NCBI RefSeq assembly: GCF_001042985.1
Contig: NZ_JYKY01000007.1
Coordinates: 62,001 to 126,000 of the forward strand
Direction of reading: 5' to 3'
DNA from: Pseudomonas lundensis
Lineage (GTDB): Bacteria; Pseudomonadota; Gammaproteobacteria; Pseudomonadales; Pseudomonadaceae
DNA: 64,000 bases
Shown here: positions 48,830-57,846 of the stretch, in pieces
Numbering within the stretch: the stretch's first letter is position 1
Layout of the letters: every line of letters starts with the position of its first letter
Notes under the pieces: generated by a model
Databases searched by the model: none
Seen by the model: only the letters and a program-made list of their open reading frames with translations
What the model was told of the DNA's origin: nothing
Made by a program: the position numbers and the translations under genes

Positions 48830-49299
48830 TGACGACCATTGCCTACAAAGACGGCGTGATCGCCTATGACTCTCGCCAAACCCGAAACGATCGCATTGTC
48901 TCTGACAATGCCCCGAAGTGCCAGGTTGTCAGTGGGGTCAGCTTCTTTCTGTCGGGTGCGGTGTGCGACGAGAAGGCGCTTATCGCGGCCTACTTCGGCA
49001 CTCCCTCGGCGGTCCCTGTCGAATGCTCAGGCTATGTCGTCGATGGCGGCAATCTAATGATGGTAGGTCATGACGATAAGACAGGAATCTGGAAACAGGA
49101 GCTCGACCTTTCCAATCCAGATGCCATTGGCAGTGGCTCTGCATATGCAATTGCCGCAATGGATATGGGTGCAAGCGCAGAAGATGCGGTGCGTGCTGCG
49201 ATGAAGCGAGACATCTACACAGGCGGCACGATCCGCAGTGCGTTCATCAACGAGGGGATGGCTGATGCAAAGACCACTACCCCCGGCGTCACTGCTTGA
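48829..49299 (+). CDS. Proteasome-like Ntn hydrolase (HslV-like) protein
   Basis: This 156-residue protein opens MTTIAYKDGVIAYDSRQTRN. The Thr2 after Met removal, the beta-sheet start and the SFFLSGAVCDE and GSGSAYAIAAMDMGASAED segments match the T1 peptidase/Ntn-hydrolase fold of HslV and proteasome beta subunits. Whether it is an active peptidase is not shown. It sits between lysis and terminase genes and overlaps both neighbours. Confidence 0.75.
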   Translation: MTTIAYKDGVIAYDSRQTRNDRIVSDNAPKCQVVSGVSFFLSGAVCDEKALIAAYFGTPSAVPVECSGYVVDGGNLMMVGHDDKTGIWKQELDLSNPDAIGSGSAYAIAAMDMGASAEDAVRAAMKRDIYTGGTIRSAFINEGMADAKTTTPGVTA

Positions 49300-49888
49300 G
49301 CTATCGGACCTCTCGGACTTCGGTGTCCGCCTGACGCCCGCCCCTGAAGTTTGGGAATGGCTCCAAGCCGAGATACTTGCCGATACCGGCAGCATTCACA
49401 ACGAAGACCATGCCCATCTACTGGACGCAGACATCCAGATCATGTGGGCATCGTCGAGCTTCGAGAAGCAAGGCCGCACAGTCCTCGGTCAGGCCGAACA
49501 GGTAGCGTTCCGCGCCGGTGGCTGGCAGAAAGCCCGTATGGAGCAACAGATGCGTGATTGGTTCGGCGATGTGCCGGCTTTCATCATCACGCTGGCTGCC
49601 GACTACTGCGCCCAGTGCAGCGACCTTGAGTTCTGTGCGCTCCTGGAGCACGAGCTGTATCACCTGGCTCACGCGACCGACAAATACGGTCAACCTGCAT
49701 TCACCCAAGACGGCGCACCGAAGATCAAGCTGCAGGGCCACGACGTGGAAGAGTTCGTTGGTGTTGTCCGCCGCTATGGCGCAAGCCCTGATGTTCAAGC
49801 GATGGTGGATGCTGCAAACAAGCCCGCCGAGGTGGGTAAATTGAACATATCGAGGGCCTGCGGAACCTGTCTGCTCAAGTCGGCCTGA
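49265..49888 (+). CDS. Putative phage metallopeptidase
   Basis: This 207-residue protein has a zinc-peptidase HExxH motif (LLEHELYHLAH, near residue 131), with the following GHDVEEFVGVVRRYG segment. It matches the family of putative phage metallopeptidases seen near the terminase. The start at 49265 has GAGGGG upstream and overlaps the Ntn hydrolase gene. It could be a head-maturation or host-processing protease; the substrate is unknown. Confidence 0.78.
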   Translation: MQRPLPPASLLELSDLSDFGVRLTPAPEVWEWLQAEILADTGSIHNEDHAHLLDADIQIMWASSSFEKQGRTVLGQAEQVAFRAGGWQKARMEQQMRDWFGDVPAFIITLAADYCAQCSDLEFCALLEHELYHLAHATDKYGQPAFTQDGAPKIKLQGHDVEEFVGVVRRYGASPDVQAMVDAANKPAEVGKLNISRACGTCLLKSA

Positions 49889-49919
49889 TTCTTGACAGGC
49901 TCTAGACGGATGAGAATTT

Positions 49920-50396
49920 ATGGCAGTCCTGAAAAATGAGGTGAAGAGCTTCATCGTTCAGGCGCTGGCGTGCTTTGACACACCGTCCCAGGTGGTGGAA
50001 GCCGTCAAGAACGAATACGGGGTTGTGGTGAGCCGCCAGCAGGTGGAGACGCACGACCCAACCAAGTCTGCCGGGAAGGGGCTCGCAGTGAAGTGGATGA
50101 CCTTGTTTCACGACACCCGCAAGCGATTCAGGGAAGAAACTGCCGAGATCCCTATAGCCAACCGCGCCTTCCGTTTGCGTGGTCTTGGGAGAATGGCTGA
50201 GAAGGCCGAAACCATGCGCAACTTGGCGCTGACCGCTCAGTTGTACGAGCAGGCCGCCAAAGAAGTCGGCGACGTTTACGTAAATCGCCGCCTTGAACCT
50301 GAAAAACCTCTTGGCTCCCACGCGGACCAGCAGCACGCCATTGCTGAGTACACGCTGGAGCCTGATGAGCATGTCCCGACTTCCCCGCACCTTTGA
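49920..50396 (+). CDS. Terminase small subunit (DUF2280 type)
   Basis: This 158-residue protein opens MAVLKNEVKSFIVQALACFD and has a helix-turn-helix-like N-terminus and a helical basic C-terminus; it matches DUF2280, treated as the small terminase. It would recognise the packaging site. It directly precedes and overlaps the large subunit. Confidence 0.75.
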   Translation: MAVLKNEVKSFIVQALACFDTPSQVVEAVKNEYGVVVSRQQVETHDPTKSAGKGLAVKWMTLFHDTRKRFREETAEIPIANRAFRLRGLGRMAEKAETMRNLALTAQLYEQAAKEVGDVYVNRRLEPEKPLGSHADQQHAIAEYTLEPDEHVPTSPHL

Positions 50397-51693
50397 TCCT
50401 CCGGTCAAGCTGACGCCCAAGCAGGCGAACATTTATTGCTGGGGCTTCCAGCCTGAGGCGCGCTTTCGCGACGCGGTGTGTGGGCGCCGGTTCGGTAAGA
50501 CATTCTTGGGCAAGGCTGAGATGCGGCGCGCTGCGCGACTGGCTGCTGAATGGGGCGTGAGTGTTGAAGACGAGATCTGGTACGGCGCGCCGACGTTCAA
50601 ACAAGCCAAGCGCGTGTTCTGGCGGCGCCTGAAGCAAGCCATCCCTGAGGCGTGGCGTGCGCACCGCCCGAACGAGACCGAATGCTCTATCACCCTCAAG
50701 TCCGGCCACGTCATGCGCGTGGTGGGGCTCGACAACTACGATAACCTGCGGGGCTCCGGCCTTTTCTTCGTTCTGGTGGATGAATGGGCGGACTGCCCGT
50801 GGGCCGCGTGGGAAGAAGTGCTGCGGCCGATGCTCTCGACCTGCCAATACACGATTCCGGGTATCGGAGTGCGCAAGGGCGGCCATGCGCTGCGGATTGG
50901 CACACCTAAGGGCTTCAATCACTGCTACGACACGTATCTGGACGGCAAACCAGGCGGCGAGCCTGACCACAAGAGCTGGCAGTACACGTCATTACAGGGA
51001 GGCAATGTTCCTCCTGAAGAGCTGGATGCGGCCCGCCGCAAGATGGACCCTCGGACGTTTCGGCAAGAGTACGAGGCCGGTTTTGAGAATTACGCTGGCG
51101 TCGTTTACTACACGTTCAATCGTGCTGAATGTCGCACCAGCGAGCGGATCAAGCCGGGCGAGGCTTTGCACATTGGCATGGACTTCAACGTCATGAAAAT
51201 GAGCGCCGTGGTCTACGTGGTTCGCGACGATCTGCCGTTGGCTCTGGATGAGTTCCACGCTGTGCGTGACACGCCGGAGATGATCGAAAAGATCAAGGTT
51301 CGCTTCTCGGGACACAACATTGCCGTTTACCCAGATGCTAGTGGCCAGAACACCAGTAGTAAGAACGCCAGTGAGTCAGATTTGTCGCTGCTTAAGAAGG
51401 CCGGGTTTTCAGTCATTGTTGATTCGACAAATCCGGGGGTTAAAGACCGTGTGAATGCGGTCAACGCCATGTTCCTGAACACCTACGGTGAGCGCCGCTT
51501 AAAGGTCAATGTCGATCAGTGCCCGCAGCTCACCTTGTGCCTAGAGCGTCAGACTTATACCGACAAGGGAGAGCCTGACAAAGACCCTAAGAAGGGCCAT
51601 GACCATATGAACGACGCTGCGGGCTACTTCATCGCCAAGCGTTACCCAATCAAAACGGTTGTCACCTCTATCAAAATGGGATTCGCCCGATGA
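50371..51693 (+). CDS. Terminase large subunit
   Basis: This 440-residue packaging ATPase-nuclease has Walker A CGRRFGKT (37-44), Walker B FFVLVDEW and a C-terminal RNase H-like nuclease domain starting GMDFNVMKMSAVVYV. The ATG at 50371 has GGAG ten bases upstream; the ATG at 50365 is also possible. It cleaves concatemers and pumps DNA into the procapsid. It precedes the portal gene with overlap. Confidence 0.92.
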   Translation: MSRLPRTFDPPVKLTPKQANIYCWGFQPEARFRDAVCGRRFGKTFLGKAEMRRAARLAAEWGVSVEDEIWYGAPTFKQAKRVFWRRLKQAIPEAWRAHRPNETECSITLKSGHVMRVVGLDNYDNLRGSGLFFVLVDEWADCPWAAWEEVLRPMLSTCQYTIPGIGVRKGGHALRIGTPKGFNHCYDTYLDGKPGGEPDHKSWQYTSLQGGNVPPEELDAARRKMDPRTFRQEYEAGFENYAGVVYYTFNRAECRTSERIKPGEALHIGMDFNVMKMSAVVYVVRDDLPLALDEFHAVRDTPEMIEKIKVRFSGHNIAVYPDASGQNTSSKNASESDLSLLKKAGFSVIVDSTNPGVKDRVNAVNAMFLNTYGERRLKVNVDQCPQLTLCLERQTYTDKGEPDKDPKKGHDHMNDAAGYFIAKRYPIKTVVTSIKMGFAR

Positions 51694-53105
51694 GCAACGA
51701 CGTCTCCTACAAGCGGGCTGATTACACCGAAGTGCTGGATCGCTGGGCCACCGTGCGCGATGTTTGCGCCGGCCAGCATCGTGTTGTCTCCCGGCTGCCT
51801 TATATCAACTCGCACGACAAATCCCCAGAAAATGCTGATCGCAACAAGGCTTACCGTGAACGGGCGGTGTTCAAGAATGCCACCGGTCACACTCGGAACG
51901 GTTTGCTTGGCCTGGCATTCCACAAAGACCCGACGCTGACTGTGCCGAAGAAGCTGGAGTACCTGCAAGACAATGCCAACGGTTCTGGCGTCAGCATCTA
52001 TCAGCACTCGCAAGGCACGTTGGAAAAGGTGCTTGAGGCCGGGCGTCACGGCCTCTATGTCGACTATCACCAAGATGAAGGCGTGGGCGGGCACTCGGTG
52101 ATCCTTTCCTACTGCGCGGAAGACATCATCAACTGGCGCACCGGGATGGTTAACGGCCATAACGTGCTGACGATGGTAGTTCTGCGCGAGGCGCCAGAAA
52201 TTGAAGACGGCTTCGGCTTCAAAGTGGTCGAGCAATATCGGGAGTTGGCGTTGGAGCCGGAGGGTTTTGTTTGCCGTGTCTGGCGCAGGTCTGGGCCCAG
52301 AGGTGGCGGGCCATTGGAGGTAGTCGAGGCTTTTGCACCCACAGGCACAGGTGGCCGCCTCAAAGAGATCCCGTTTACCTTTGTCGGCGCGCAGAACAAC
52401 GATCCGACCATCGATGAGTCGCCCTTGTACGACATCGCCATGATCAACCTTGGCCACTATCGAAACAGTGCTGACTATGAAGACAGCGTGTTCTGGTGCG
52501 GCCAGGCCCAGCCCTATATCTCAGGCCTTGATGAGCAGTGGCGCGATCACATGGAGAAGAACGGCATTTATGTCGGCTCCCGGGCGCCTATGTTGCTTCC
52601 GGCGGGCGGTTCTTTCGCTTACGCGCAGCCGTTGCCAAACACCTTGGTCAAAGAGGCCATGGCAGACAAAAACCAGATGATGATTGAGCTGGGCGCTCGT
52701 ATGGTGGTGGCTTCGGTATCGTCCAAGACCGCCACCGAGGCCCGCGGCGACCAGTCAGCATCTACTTCAGTACTTGCGGGGTGTGTGGCAAACGTCAGCG
52801 AGGCGTATACCCGGGCCATCATGTGGTGCGGCGCTTACATGGGCATGACTGACAAGGTCGCGTACCAGATCAATCAGGAATTCGTAGAGCTGACAGCTGA
52901 TCCGCAGATGATCACTGCCCTTGTTGGGCTGTGGCAGAACGGCGGTTTCGCCAAGGCTGACCTGCGTTCGTATTTGCGTAAGTTGGGGTTAATCGCACCA
53001 GAGCGCACTGACCAGCAAATCGACGGCGAACTGGAAGAGCAGGGCGACGGCCTGGGCCTAGACGACGAGGACAAATTAGATGGCGGCAAATCAAGCAGTC
53101 CTTGA
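51690..53105 (+). CDS. Portal-type head protein (DUF4055)
   Basis: This 471-residue protein has the layout of DUF4055, which serves as the portal in some siphovirus prophages: NATGHTRNGLLGLAFHKDP, PFTFVGAQNNDPTIDESPLY, then ARMVVASVSSKTATEARGDQ. The portal ring sits at one vertex and is the DNA channel. Its position between terminase and the head morphogenesis gene fits. Confidence 0.78.
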   Translation: MSNDVSYKRADYTEVLDRWATVRDVCAGQHRVVSRLPYINSHDKSPENADRNKAYRERAVFKNATGHTRNGLLGLAFHKDPTLTVPKKLEYLQDNANGSGVSIYQHSQGTLEKVLEAGRHGLYVDYHQDEGVGGHSVILSYCAEDIINWRTGMVNGHNVLTMVVLREAPEIEDGFGFKVVEQYRELALEPEGFVCRVWRRSGPRGGGPLEVVEAFAPTGTGGRLKEIPFTFVGAQNNDPTIDESPLYDIAMINLGHYRNSADYEDSVFWCGQAQPYISGLDEQWRDHMEKNGIYVGSRAPMLLPAGGSFAYAQPLPNTLVKEAMADKNQMMIELGARMVVASVSSKTATEARGDQSASTSVLAGCVANVSEAYTRAIMWCGAYMGMTDKVAYQINQEFVELTADPQMITALVGLWQNGGFAKADLRSYLRKLGLIAPERTDQQIDGELEEQGDGLGLDDEDKLDGGKSSSP

Positions 53106-54165
53106 CGCCACGATTCGGCACGCGGTCTTCCTCGAAAAGCTGAAGGCAGGTGAGGTCGGCAAGTTCGCTCCCTTCCTGAAGGAGATCGACCGCTCAATCC
53201 GCGACCGGCTTACCCAGTCGGATCTGACCGAATACAACACGAAGCGCCTGGAAGCGTTGCTGAAGGAGGTCGACAGCCTGCTGCTGGGTATCTTCGACCG
53301 CTACAGCCTGCAACTGAACCTCGACCTGATCGATATCGCCAACTACGAGGCTGAATTTGAGGCGTCGAGTCTGGTCCGGTCAGCGCCGGTGGGCGTCGCG
53401 CTGGATGTGGTCGCGCCGACGGCAGTGGCTATCCGCACCGCGGTGTTGACCAACCCCCTCAGTGTGCGCGGCACCGGCGGCGGCAAGCTGATGAAGTCAT
53501 TCATTAAGGGCTGGACCATTGCTGAGCGCGAGCGCGTCACCGGCACGATTCGACAGGGCTTCTTCGAAGGGCAAACGAACTTCCAGATCATTCGCAACAT
53601 TCGCGGCACCAAGGCGGCAGGCTACAAGGATGGAGTTCTCGCCACCACCAACCGCAATGCCAGCACGGTCGTGCACACCGCGATTCAGCATGTGTCGTCC
53701 CAGGCGCGCATGGAGGTGGCCAAGGCCAATACTGATGTGGTGCTTGAGATCCAGATGATCGCCACGCTGGACAGCAAGACCAGCCAGCTATGCCGCTCGA
53801 TGGACAAGCGCCGGTTTCCGGTGGATTCAGGCCCAAGGCCGCCATTCCACCCGAACTGCCGAACCACGTTCATCTTGCTGACCAAGCTCAGCGCGATGTT
53901 CGCCAAGGGCGCAACGCGTGCCTCGGTGGGTGCTGATGGCGGACAGCAGGTCAGTGCTGCCCTCGATTACTACCACTGGCTCCAGCAGCAGCCTACTTCG
54001 TTCCAGGACGTCGCCATCGGTCCTGTCAGGGCCAAGCTGTTCAGGGAGGGTGGGCTGACCGTCGAGCGCTTCGCCGAGCTGCAGCTTGATCGCAACTTTG
54101 CGCCGCTGACTCTGGTGCAGATGAAGGGGCTGGAGCCGCTGGCCTTCGAGCGAGCAGGGATCTAA
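53080..54165 (+). CDS. Head morphogenesis protein (SPP1 gp7/Mu F-like)
   Basis: This 361-residue protein has the C-terminal Mu F/SPP1 gp7 domain with RTSQ-like SKTSQLCRSMDKRRFPVDSG and PPFHPNCRTTFILL, which carries the conserved Cys and His. It is a minor head protein bound near the portal. Its start overlaps the portal gene by 26 bases in another frame. Confidence 0.82.
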   Translation: MAANQAVLDATIRHAVFLEKLKAGEVGKFAPFLKEIDRSIRDRLTQSDLTEYNTKRLEALLKEVDSLLLGIFDRYSLQLNLDLIDIANYEAEFEASSLVRSAPVGVALDVVAPTAVAIRTAVLTNPLSVRGTGGGKLMKSFIKGWTIAERERVTGTIRQGFFEGQTNFQIIRNIRGTKAAGYKDGVLATTNRNASTVVHTAIQHVSSQARMEVAKANTDVVLEIQMIATLDSKTSQLCRSMDKRRFPVDSGPRPPFHPNCRTTFILLTKLSAMFAKGATRASVGADGGQQVSAALDYYHWLQQQPTSFQDVAIGPVRAKLFREGGLTVERFAELQLDRNFAPLTLVQMKGLEPLAFERAGI

Positions 54166-54183
54166 CCGAACACATTCAATCAG

Positions 54184-54203
54184 CCGCCTTCGGGCGGTTT
54201 TTT
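54184..54203 (+). terminator. Intrinsic terminator within the late operon
   Basis: CCGCC-TTCG-GGCGG (54184-54197) with six T. It lies between the head morphogenesis and scaffold genes, so late transcription must pass it, in line with antitermination. Confidence 0.8.
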
Positions 54204-54247
54204 ATTGCCTGCAAAGCGGGCAAACCAAACCCAAGGGGTGCATCAAC

Positions 54248-54976
54248 GTGGCAGAAGAAAACGAAATCGACCTGGAAAACCCGGCAATCAAGGCCGCTAT
54301 CGCGACTGCCGTTGAAGCATCCGTTTCTGGCTTGAAAACCAAGAACTCGGAACTGCTGGGCAAGCTGAAGGAAACCTCCGGCAAGCTGACCCAGTTCGAA
54401 ACCCAGTTTGAGGGCATCGACATCGACGCCGTCAAAGGCCTGCTCAGCCGCGCCGGACAGGATGAAGAAACCAAGCTGCTGACCGAGGGCAAGGTTGACG
54501 AGGTGTTCAATAAGCGCACCGAGCGCTTGCGTGGTGAGCACGACAAGCAACTGAAGACGCTCGCCGGTCGCGCTGAGAAGGCTGAAGCCTTCGCCGCCAA
54601 GTTCCAGGGCAAAGTCCTGGGCGACTCGGTGCGTGGTGCAGCACTGAAGGCCGGCGCACTGCCGGAAGCCACCGACGACATCATCTTGCGCGCCAAAGGC
54701 GTGTTCTCTCTGAACGAAGAGGGCGAAGCGGTCGCTGTCGATGAGCATGGCCAGACCATCCTCGGCAAAGACGGCAAGACCCCTCTGACTCCGCTCGAAT
54801 GGGCCGAGTCTCTGCGCGAAAGCGCACCCCACCTGTGGCCAAGGGCTTCAGGGACACATGCCCCGGGCGGGGGCGGCGGCCAGGCTGCATCCAAGCGCTC
54901 CGAAATGACCTCCGAGCAGAAGCGCGATTTCCAGCGCAAGCACGGCCAAACCGCATATCTCGCATTGCCCAAGTAA
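54248..54976 (+). CDS. Capsid scaffolding protein
   Basis: This 242-residue protein is acidic and helical in its N-terminal half (SELLGKLKETSGKLTQFETQ), with a Gly-rich C-terminal end, and precedes the capsid gene. It starts with GTG at 54248. This layout is typical of a phage scaffold that is removed after capsid assembly; no protease domain is obvious in it. Confidence 0.72.
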   Translation: MAEENEIDLENPAIKAAIATAVEASVSGLKTKNSELLGKLKETSGKLTQFETQFEGIDIDAVKGLLSRAGQDEETKLLTEGKVDEVFNKRTERLRGEHDKQLKTLAGRAEKAEAFAAKFQGKVLGDSVRGAALKAGALPEATDDIILRAKGVFSLNEEGEAVAVDEHGQTILGKDGKTPLTPLEWAESLRESAPHLWPRASGTHAPGGGGGQAASKRSEMTSEQKRDFQRKHGQTAYLALPK

Positions 54977-54988
54977 GGGGAAATACCC

Positions 54989-55951
54989 ATGGCTACAACT
55001 GTCAACAGCGACCTGATCATCTACAACGATGAGGCGCAAACCGCATACCTGGAGCGCATCCAGGACAACTTGGATGTGTTTAACGCCTCGTCCAACGGCG
55101 CAATCGTCCTCGACAACGAACTGATCCAAGGCGACTTCCGCAAGCGTGCGTTCTACAAGCTCGGCGGCGGCCTGGAACACCGCGATGTCAACTCCGAGGG
55201 CAAGGTCACCGCCAAGAAAATCGGCGCTGGCGAAGCTGTAGGCGTCAAGGCTCCGTGGAAATACGGCCCGTACCAGACCACCGAAGAGGCTTTCAAGCGT
55301 CGCGGTCGTGCCGTAGATGAGTTCTCCCAGATCATCGGCGCCGACGTCGCTGACGCTACCATCGAAGGCTTCATTGAGTACGCCACCGGCGCGCTCAAGG
55401 CTGCCATCGGTTCCAACGCCGCAATGGTGGTGTCTGCCAACATCGAAACCGACGGCAAGAAGACGCTGACCCGTGGCATGCGCAAATTCGGTGACAAGTT
55501 CGGTCGCATCGCGCTGTGGGTCATGCACTCGTCGGCTTACTTCGACATCGTTGATGAAGCGATTGCGAACAAAGTCTACGAAGAAGCGGGCGTCGTTATC
55601 TACGGCGGCCTGCCTGGCACCCTGGGCAAGCCGGTGCTGGTGACCGACAAGGCGCCAGTGGATGCGATCTTCGGCCTGCTGCCGAATGCCGTGGTCATCA
55701 CCGAATCACAGGCCCCGGGTTTCCGTTCGTACGACGTGAACGACGAGGAAAACCTGGCTATCGGTTACCGCGCTGAGGGTACCGTCAACATCGATGTGTT
55801 GGGTTACAGCTGGAAGGAAACCACCGGCGGCACCAACCCAACCCTGGCGGCCGTCGGCTCTGCTGCGAACTGGGTCAAGCACTCGGACAGCAATAAGGTC
55901 ACCGCCGGCGTGATGATCAACCTCACCACCACGCCACCAGTCGGCGGCTGA
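54989..55951 (+). CDS. Major capsid protein
   Basis: This 320-residue protein is the likely main head protein (HK97 fold in a broad sense). It opens MATTVNSDLIIYNDEAQTAY and contains GRIALWVMHSSAYFDIVDEA and a VLGYSWKETTGG C-terminal part. AAGGGGAAA precedes the ATG. Position after scaffold and size support the call. Confidence 0.85.
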   Translation: MATTVNSDLIIYNDEAQTAYLERIQDNLDVFNASSNGAIVLDNELIQGDFRKRAFYKLGGGLEHRDVNSEGKVTAKKIGAGEAVGVKAPWKYGPYQTTEEAFKRRGRAVDEFSQIIGADVADATIEGFIEYATGALKAAIGSNAAMVVSANIETDGKKTLTRGMRKFGDKFGRIALWVMHSSAYFDIVDEAIANKVYEEAGVVIYGGLPGTLGKPVLVTDKAPVDAIFGLLPNAVVITESQAPGFRSYDVNDEENLAIGYRAEGTVNIDVLGYSWKETTGGTNPTLAAVGSAANWVKHSDSNKVTAGVMINLTTTPPVGG

Positions 55952-55976
55952 TAACCACCCCAGGAAGCGGCCAGCG

Positions 55977-56588
55977 ATGGCCGCCACGGAGATTCCGATG
56001 GAACTCGTTTATACAAACCAGCTTGACGGCTTTGAGCCTGGCAAGCGTTACCGCGTCCCGGGCCTATTCCGCAGTATTGAGCGCGATGCAACGGCAGTGA
56101 CCGTGGTAGGTGACTATCCCGAAATCGTCACGGCATACGAAGATGCTGGCGTCGATGTTGAGGTGGTTGCGTTGCCAGAGCCTGTTGTTGTCGGCACGCA
56201 GGCGGTGGCATCTGGAGAGCTGTCTCAGTTGCTTGCCGCTCTGCAAGACGAGAGTGGCGCAATGGTTCTGCTGGTCGACGGCCTGGAGGCTGGCGAAATC
56301 CACCGTCCAGAGTCTGGGGAACTGGCGTTACGCCTGTTTGATGTGCTGGGCACCATTCATGCTTCGGTTGGTGAGTTGACCACTGAACGTGACGGCCTGG
56401 CCTTGACTGTCGACGCGCTGCGCGCCGAGGTTGAAGCGCTGAAGAAGTCTGCTCTCACGCCGCCAGCTGATGAGGCCGGTGAAATCTCGGCGCTGAAAGC
56501 AAAGCTCGACGAAGCCAAGATTCAGTATCGGGGCAACGCCTCCAAAGAATCCCTGGAAAAGCTCGTCGCCGAGCTGACCAAGGAGTAA
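55977..56588 (+). CDS. Head-associated protein with HeH-like C-terminus
   Basis: This 203-residue, acidic protein has a coiled region (ERDGLALTVDALRAEVEAL) and a C-terminal helix-extended-helix-like segment (LKAKLDEAKIQYRGNASKE). Such proteins follow the capsid gene in several Pseudomonas siphophages; they may decorate or close the head. The ATG at 55998 is an alternative. Confidence 0.6.
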   Translation: MAATEIPMELVYTNQLDGFEPGKRYRVPGLFRSIERDATAVTVVGDYPEIVTAYEDAGVDVEVVALPEPVVVGTQAVASGELSQLLAALQDESGAMVLLVDGLEAGEIHRPESGELALRLFDVLGTIHASVGELTTERDGLALTVDALRAEVEALKKSALTPPADEAGEISALKAKLDEAKIQYRGNASKESLEKLVAELTKE

Positions 56589-56647
56589 TACTGCTGGCTG
56601 TCGGTCACCCGGCGGCCAATCTACAAACCATTCCAGCGAGTTGACGC

Positions 56648-57151
56648 ATGACACTCATCATCGAGACCGGGCAAGGTCTTCCTGACGCCGAAAGCTATGC
56701 AAGCGCCGAGGACCTGGCCCTGTATGCCGTGAAGTTTGGCACGGTCATCCCTGCAGGTGTTGCCGAGCAGGAAGCGCTGCTGCGCCGGGCCGCCTTGGCG
56801 ATGGATGGCATGACCTGGAGGGGACGCAAGATGAATAGCGAGCAGGCCTTGTCATGGCCGCGCCGGGAAGTGCTGCTGGATCACGAGATCAAGCCGAACA
56901 ACTACCTGCCGGCCCGCATCCAGTACGGGCAGATGGCCCTGGCCGCTGAGATTCACCAGGACGACATTGACCCGGTGGAGAAGCGCAAGGGTGCAGTGCT
57001 GCTGGATCGCGTCGAGGGCGCGGTGACGCGACAGTACGCGGCGATTCCGTCGACCAGCAACCGGCTGATGCCGGCTGCTCCAAATCGTCCAAGCGTCACG
57101 CAGTTTGCCGACTATCTGCAGAAGCGAGGATTGTTTTCGGTAAGAGCCTGA
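56648..57151 (+). CDS. DnaT-like head-tail connector protein
   Basis: This 167-residue protein opens MTLIIETGQGLPDAESYASA and has RRAALAMDGMTWRGRKMNSE and a RRE-LLDHE helix; it matches the phage family often annotated DnaT-like ssDNA-binding protein, which by position and fold is a head-tail adaptor. It is the first neck gene. Confidence 0.75.
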   Translation: MTLIIETGQGLPDAESYASAEDLALYAVKFGTVIPAGVAEQEALLRRAALAMDGMTWRGRKMNSEQALSWPRREVLLDHEIKPNNYLPARIQYGQMALAAEIHQDDIDPVEKRKGAVLLDRVEGAVTRQYAAIPSTSNRLMPAAPNRPSVTQFADYLQKRGLFSVRA

Positions 57152-57454
57152 TCAGTAATCGAGCATTGCGCCAGTCATGTCATCACCAAAGTAATCCATC
57201 ATCCCGTCACGCCCTTTCTCGATAGCGTTCGCGGCATCCGCCAAGTCTGAAAAGCTGAGTGGCGCGCAGAGTGGCACCACTCTAGATCCGGCTCTCTCCG
57301 CAATGAAGGGGTAGTCGGTAGCCGAAATAGCAGTGACTAAAGCCTTTCTAGCAGTGAATTTGTCCTCGATCGACGGGTTTTGCCCTGGCAAGGACGGTCG
57401 GGGTATGGCAGCTATACGGGCTTTGAGCTCGTCAGAAATTTTCTGGTAGTTCAT
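57152..57454 (-). CDS. Minus-strand moron-like protein
   Basis: This 100-residue protein opens MNYQKISDELKARIAAIPRP and is mixed helix/strand with an acidic C-terminus. AAGGAAG precedes the ATG at 57454. It is inserted antisense between two neck genes. Not recognised; independent expression from the lysogen is likely. Confidence 0.6.
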   Translation of the reverse strand: MNYQKISDELKARIAAIPRPSLPGQNPSIEDKFTARKALVTAISATDYPFIAERAGSRVVPLCAPLSFSDLADAANAIEKGRDGMMDYFGDDMTGAMLDY

Positions 57455-57477
57455 CATTCTTCCTTGGGTTGTGATTT

Positions 57478-57846
57478 ATGGAATTCTACGACGAAATGGC
57501 CGCGATGGCTCTGGAGATGATCACAGAGTTCGGCCAGCCCGTGACCATCAGCAAGACGGAGCCGGGTGAGTACGACCCAGAGACGGGCGGCGAAGCTCCG
57601 GGGGCAACTGTCGAACAGATCGCCCAGGGCATCCTGCTCGACTTCACCGGCCAAGAATTTCAAAACAACAGTCTCATCCGGCAGGGTGACAAGAAGCTCA
57701 AGATCGCTGCCCAGGGACTTGAGTGGGTGCCCGGCCTGCTCGACAAGGTGGTCGTCCAAGGGCGCACCTGGTCAATCGTTCCGCCACTGAAAGAGGTTAA
57801 CCCCGCCGGCACGCCGATCCTGTATGAATTGCAGGTGCGGTCATGA
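57478..57846 (+). CDS. Head closure / head-tail joining protein
   Basis: This 122-residue beta-rich protein (EFGQPVTISKTEPGEYDPET, LLDKVVVQGRTWSIV) has the order and size of head closure proteins such as HK97 gp7-type joining proteins. The ATG follows a short gap after the antisense gene. Confidence 0.65.
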   Translation: MEFYDEMAAMALEMITEFGQPVTISKTEPGEYDPETGGEAPGATVEQIAQGILLDFTGQEFQNNSLIRQGDKKLKIAAQGLEWVPGLLDKVVVQGRTWSIVPPLKEVNPAGTPILYELQVRS

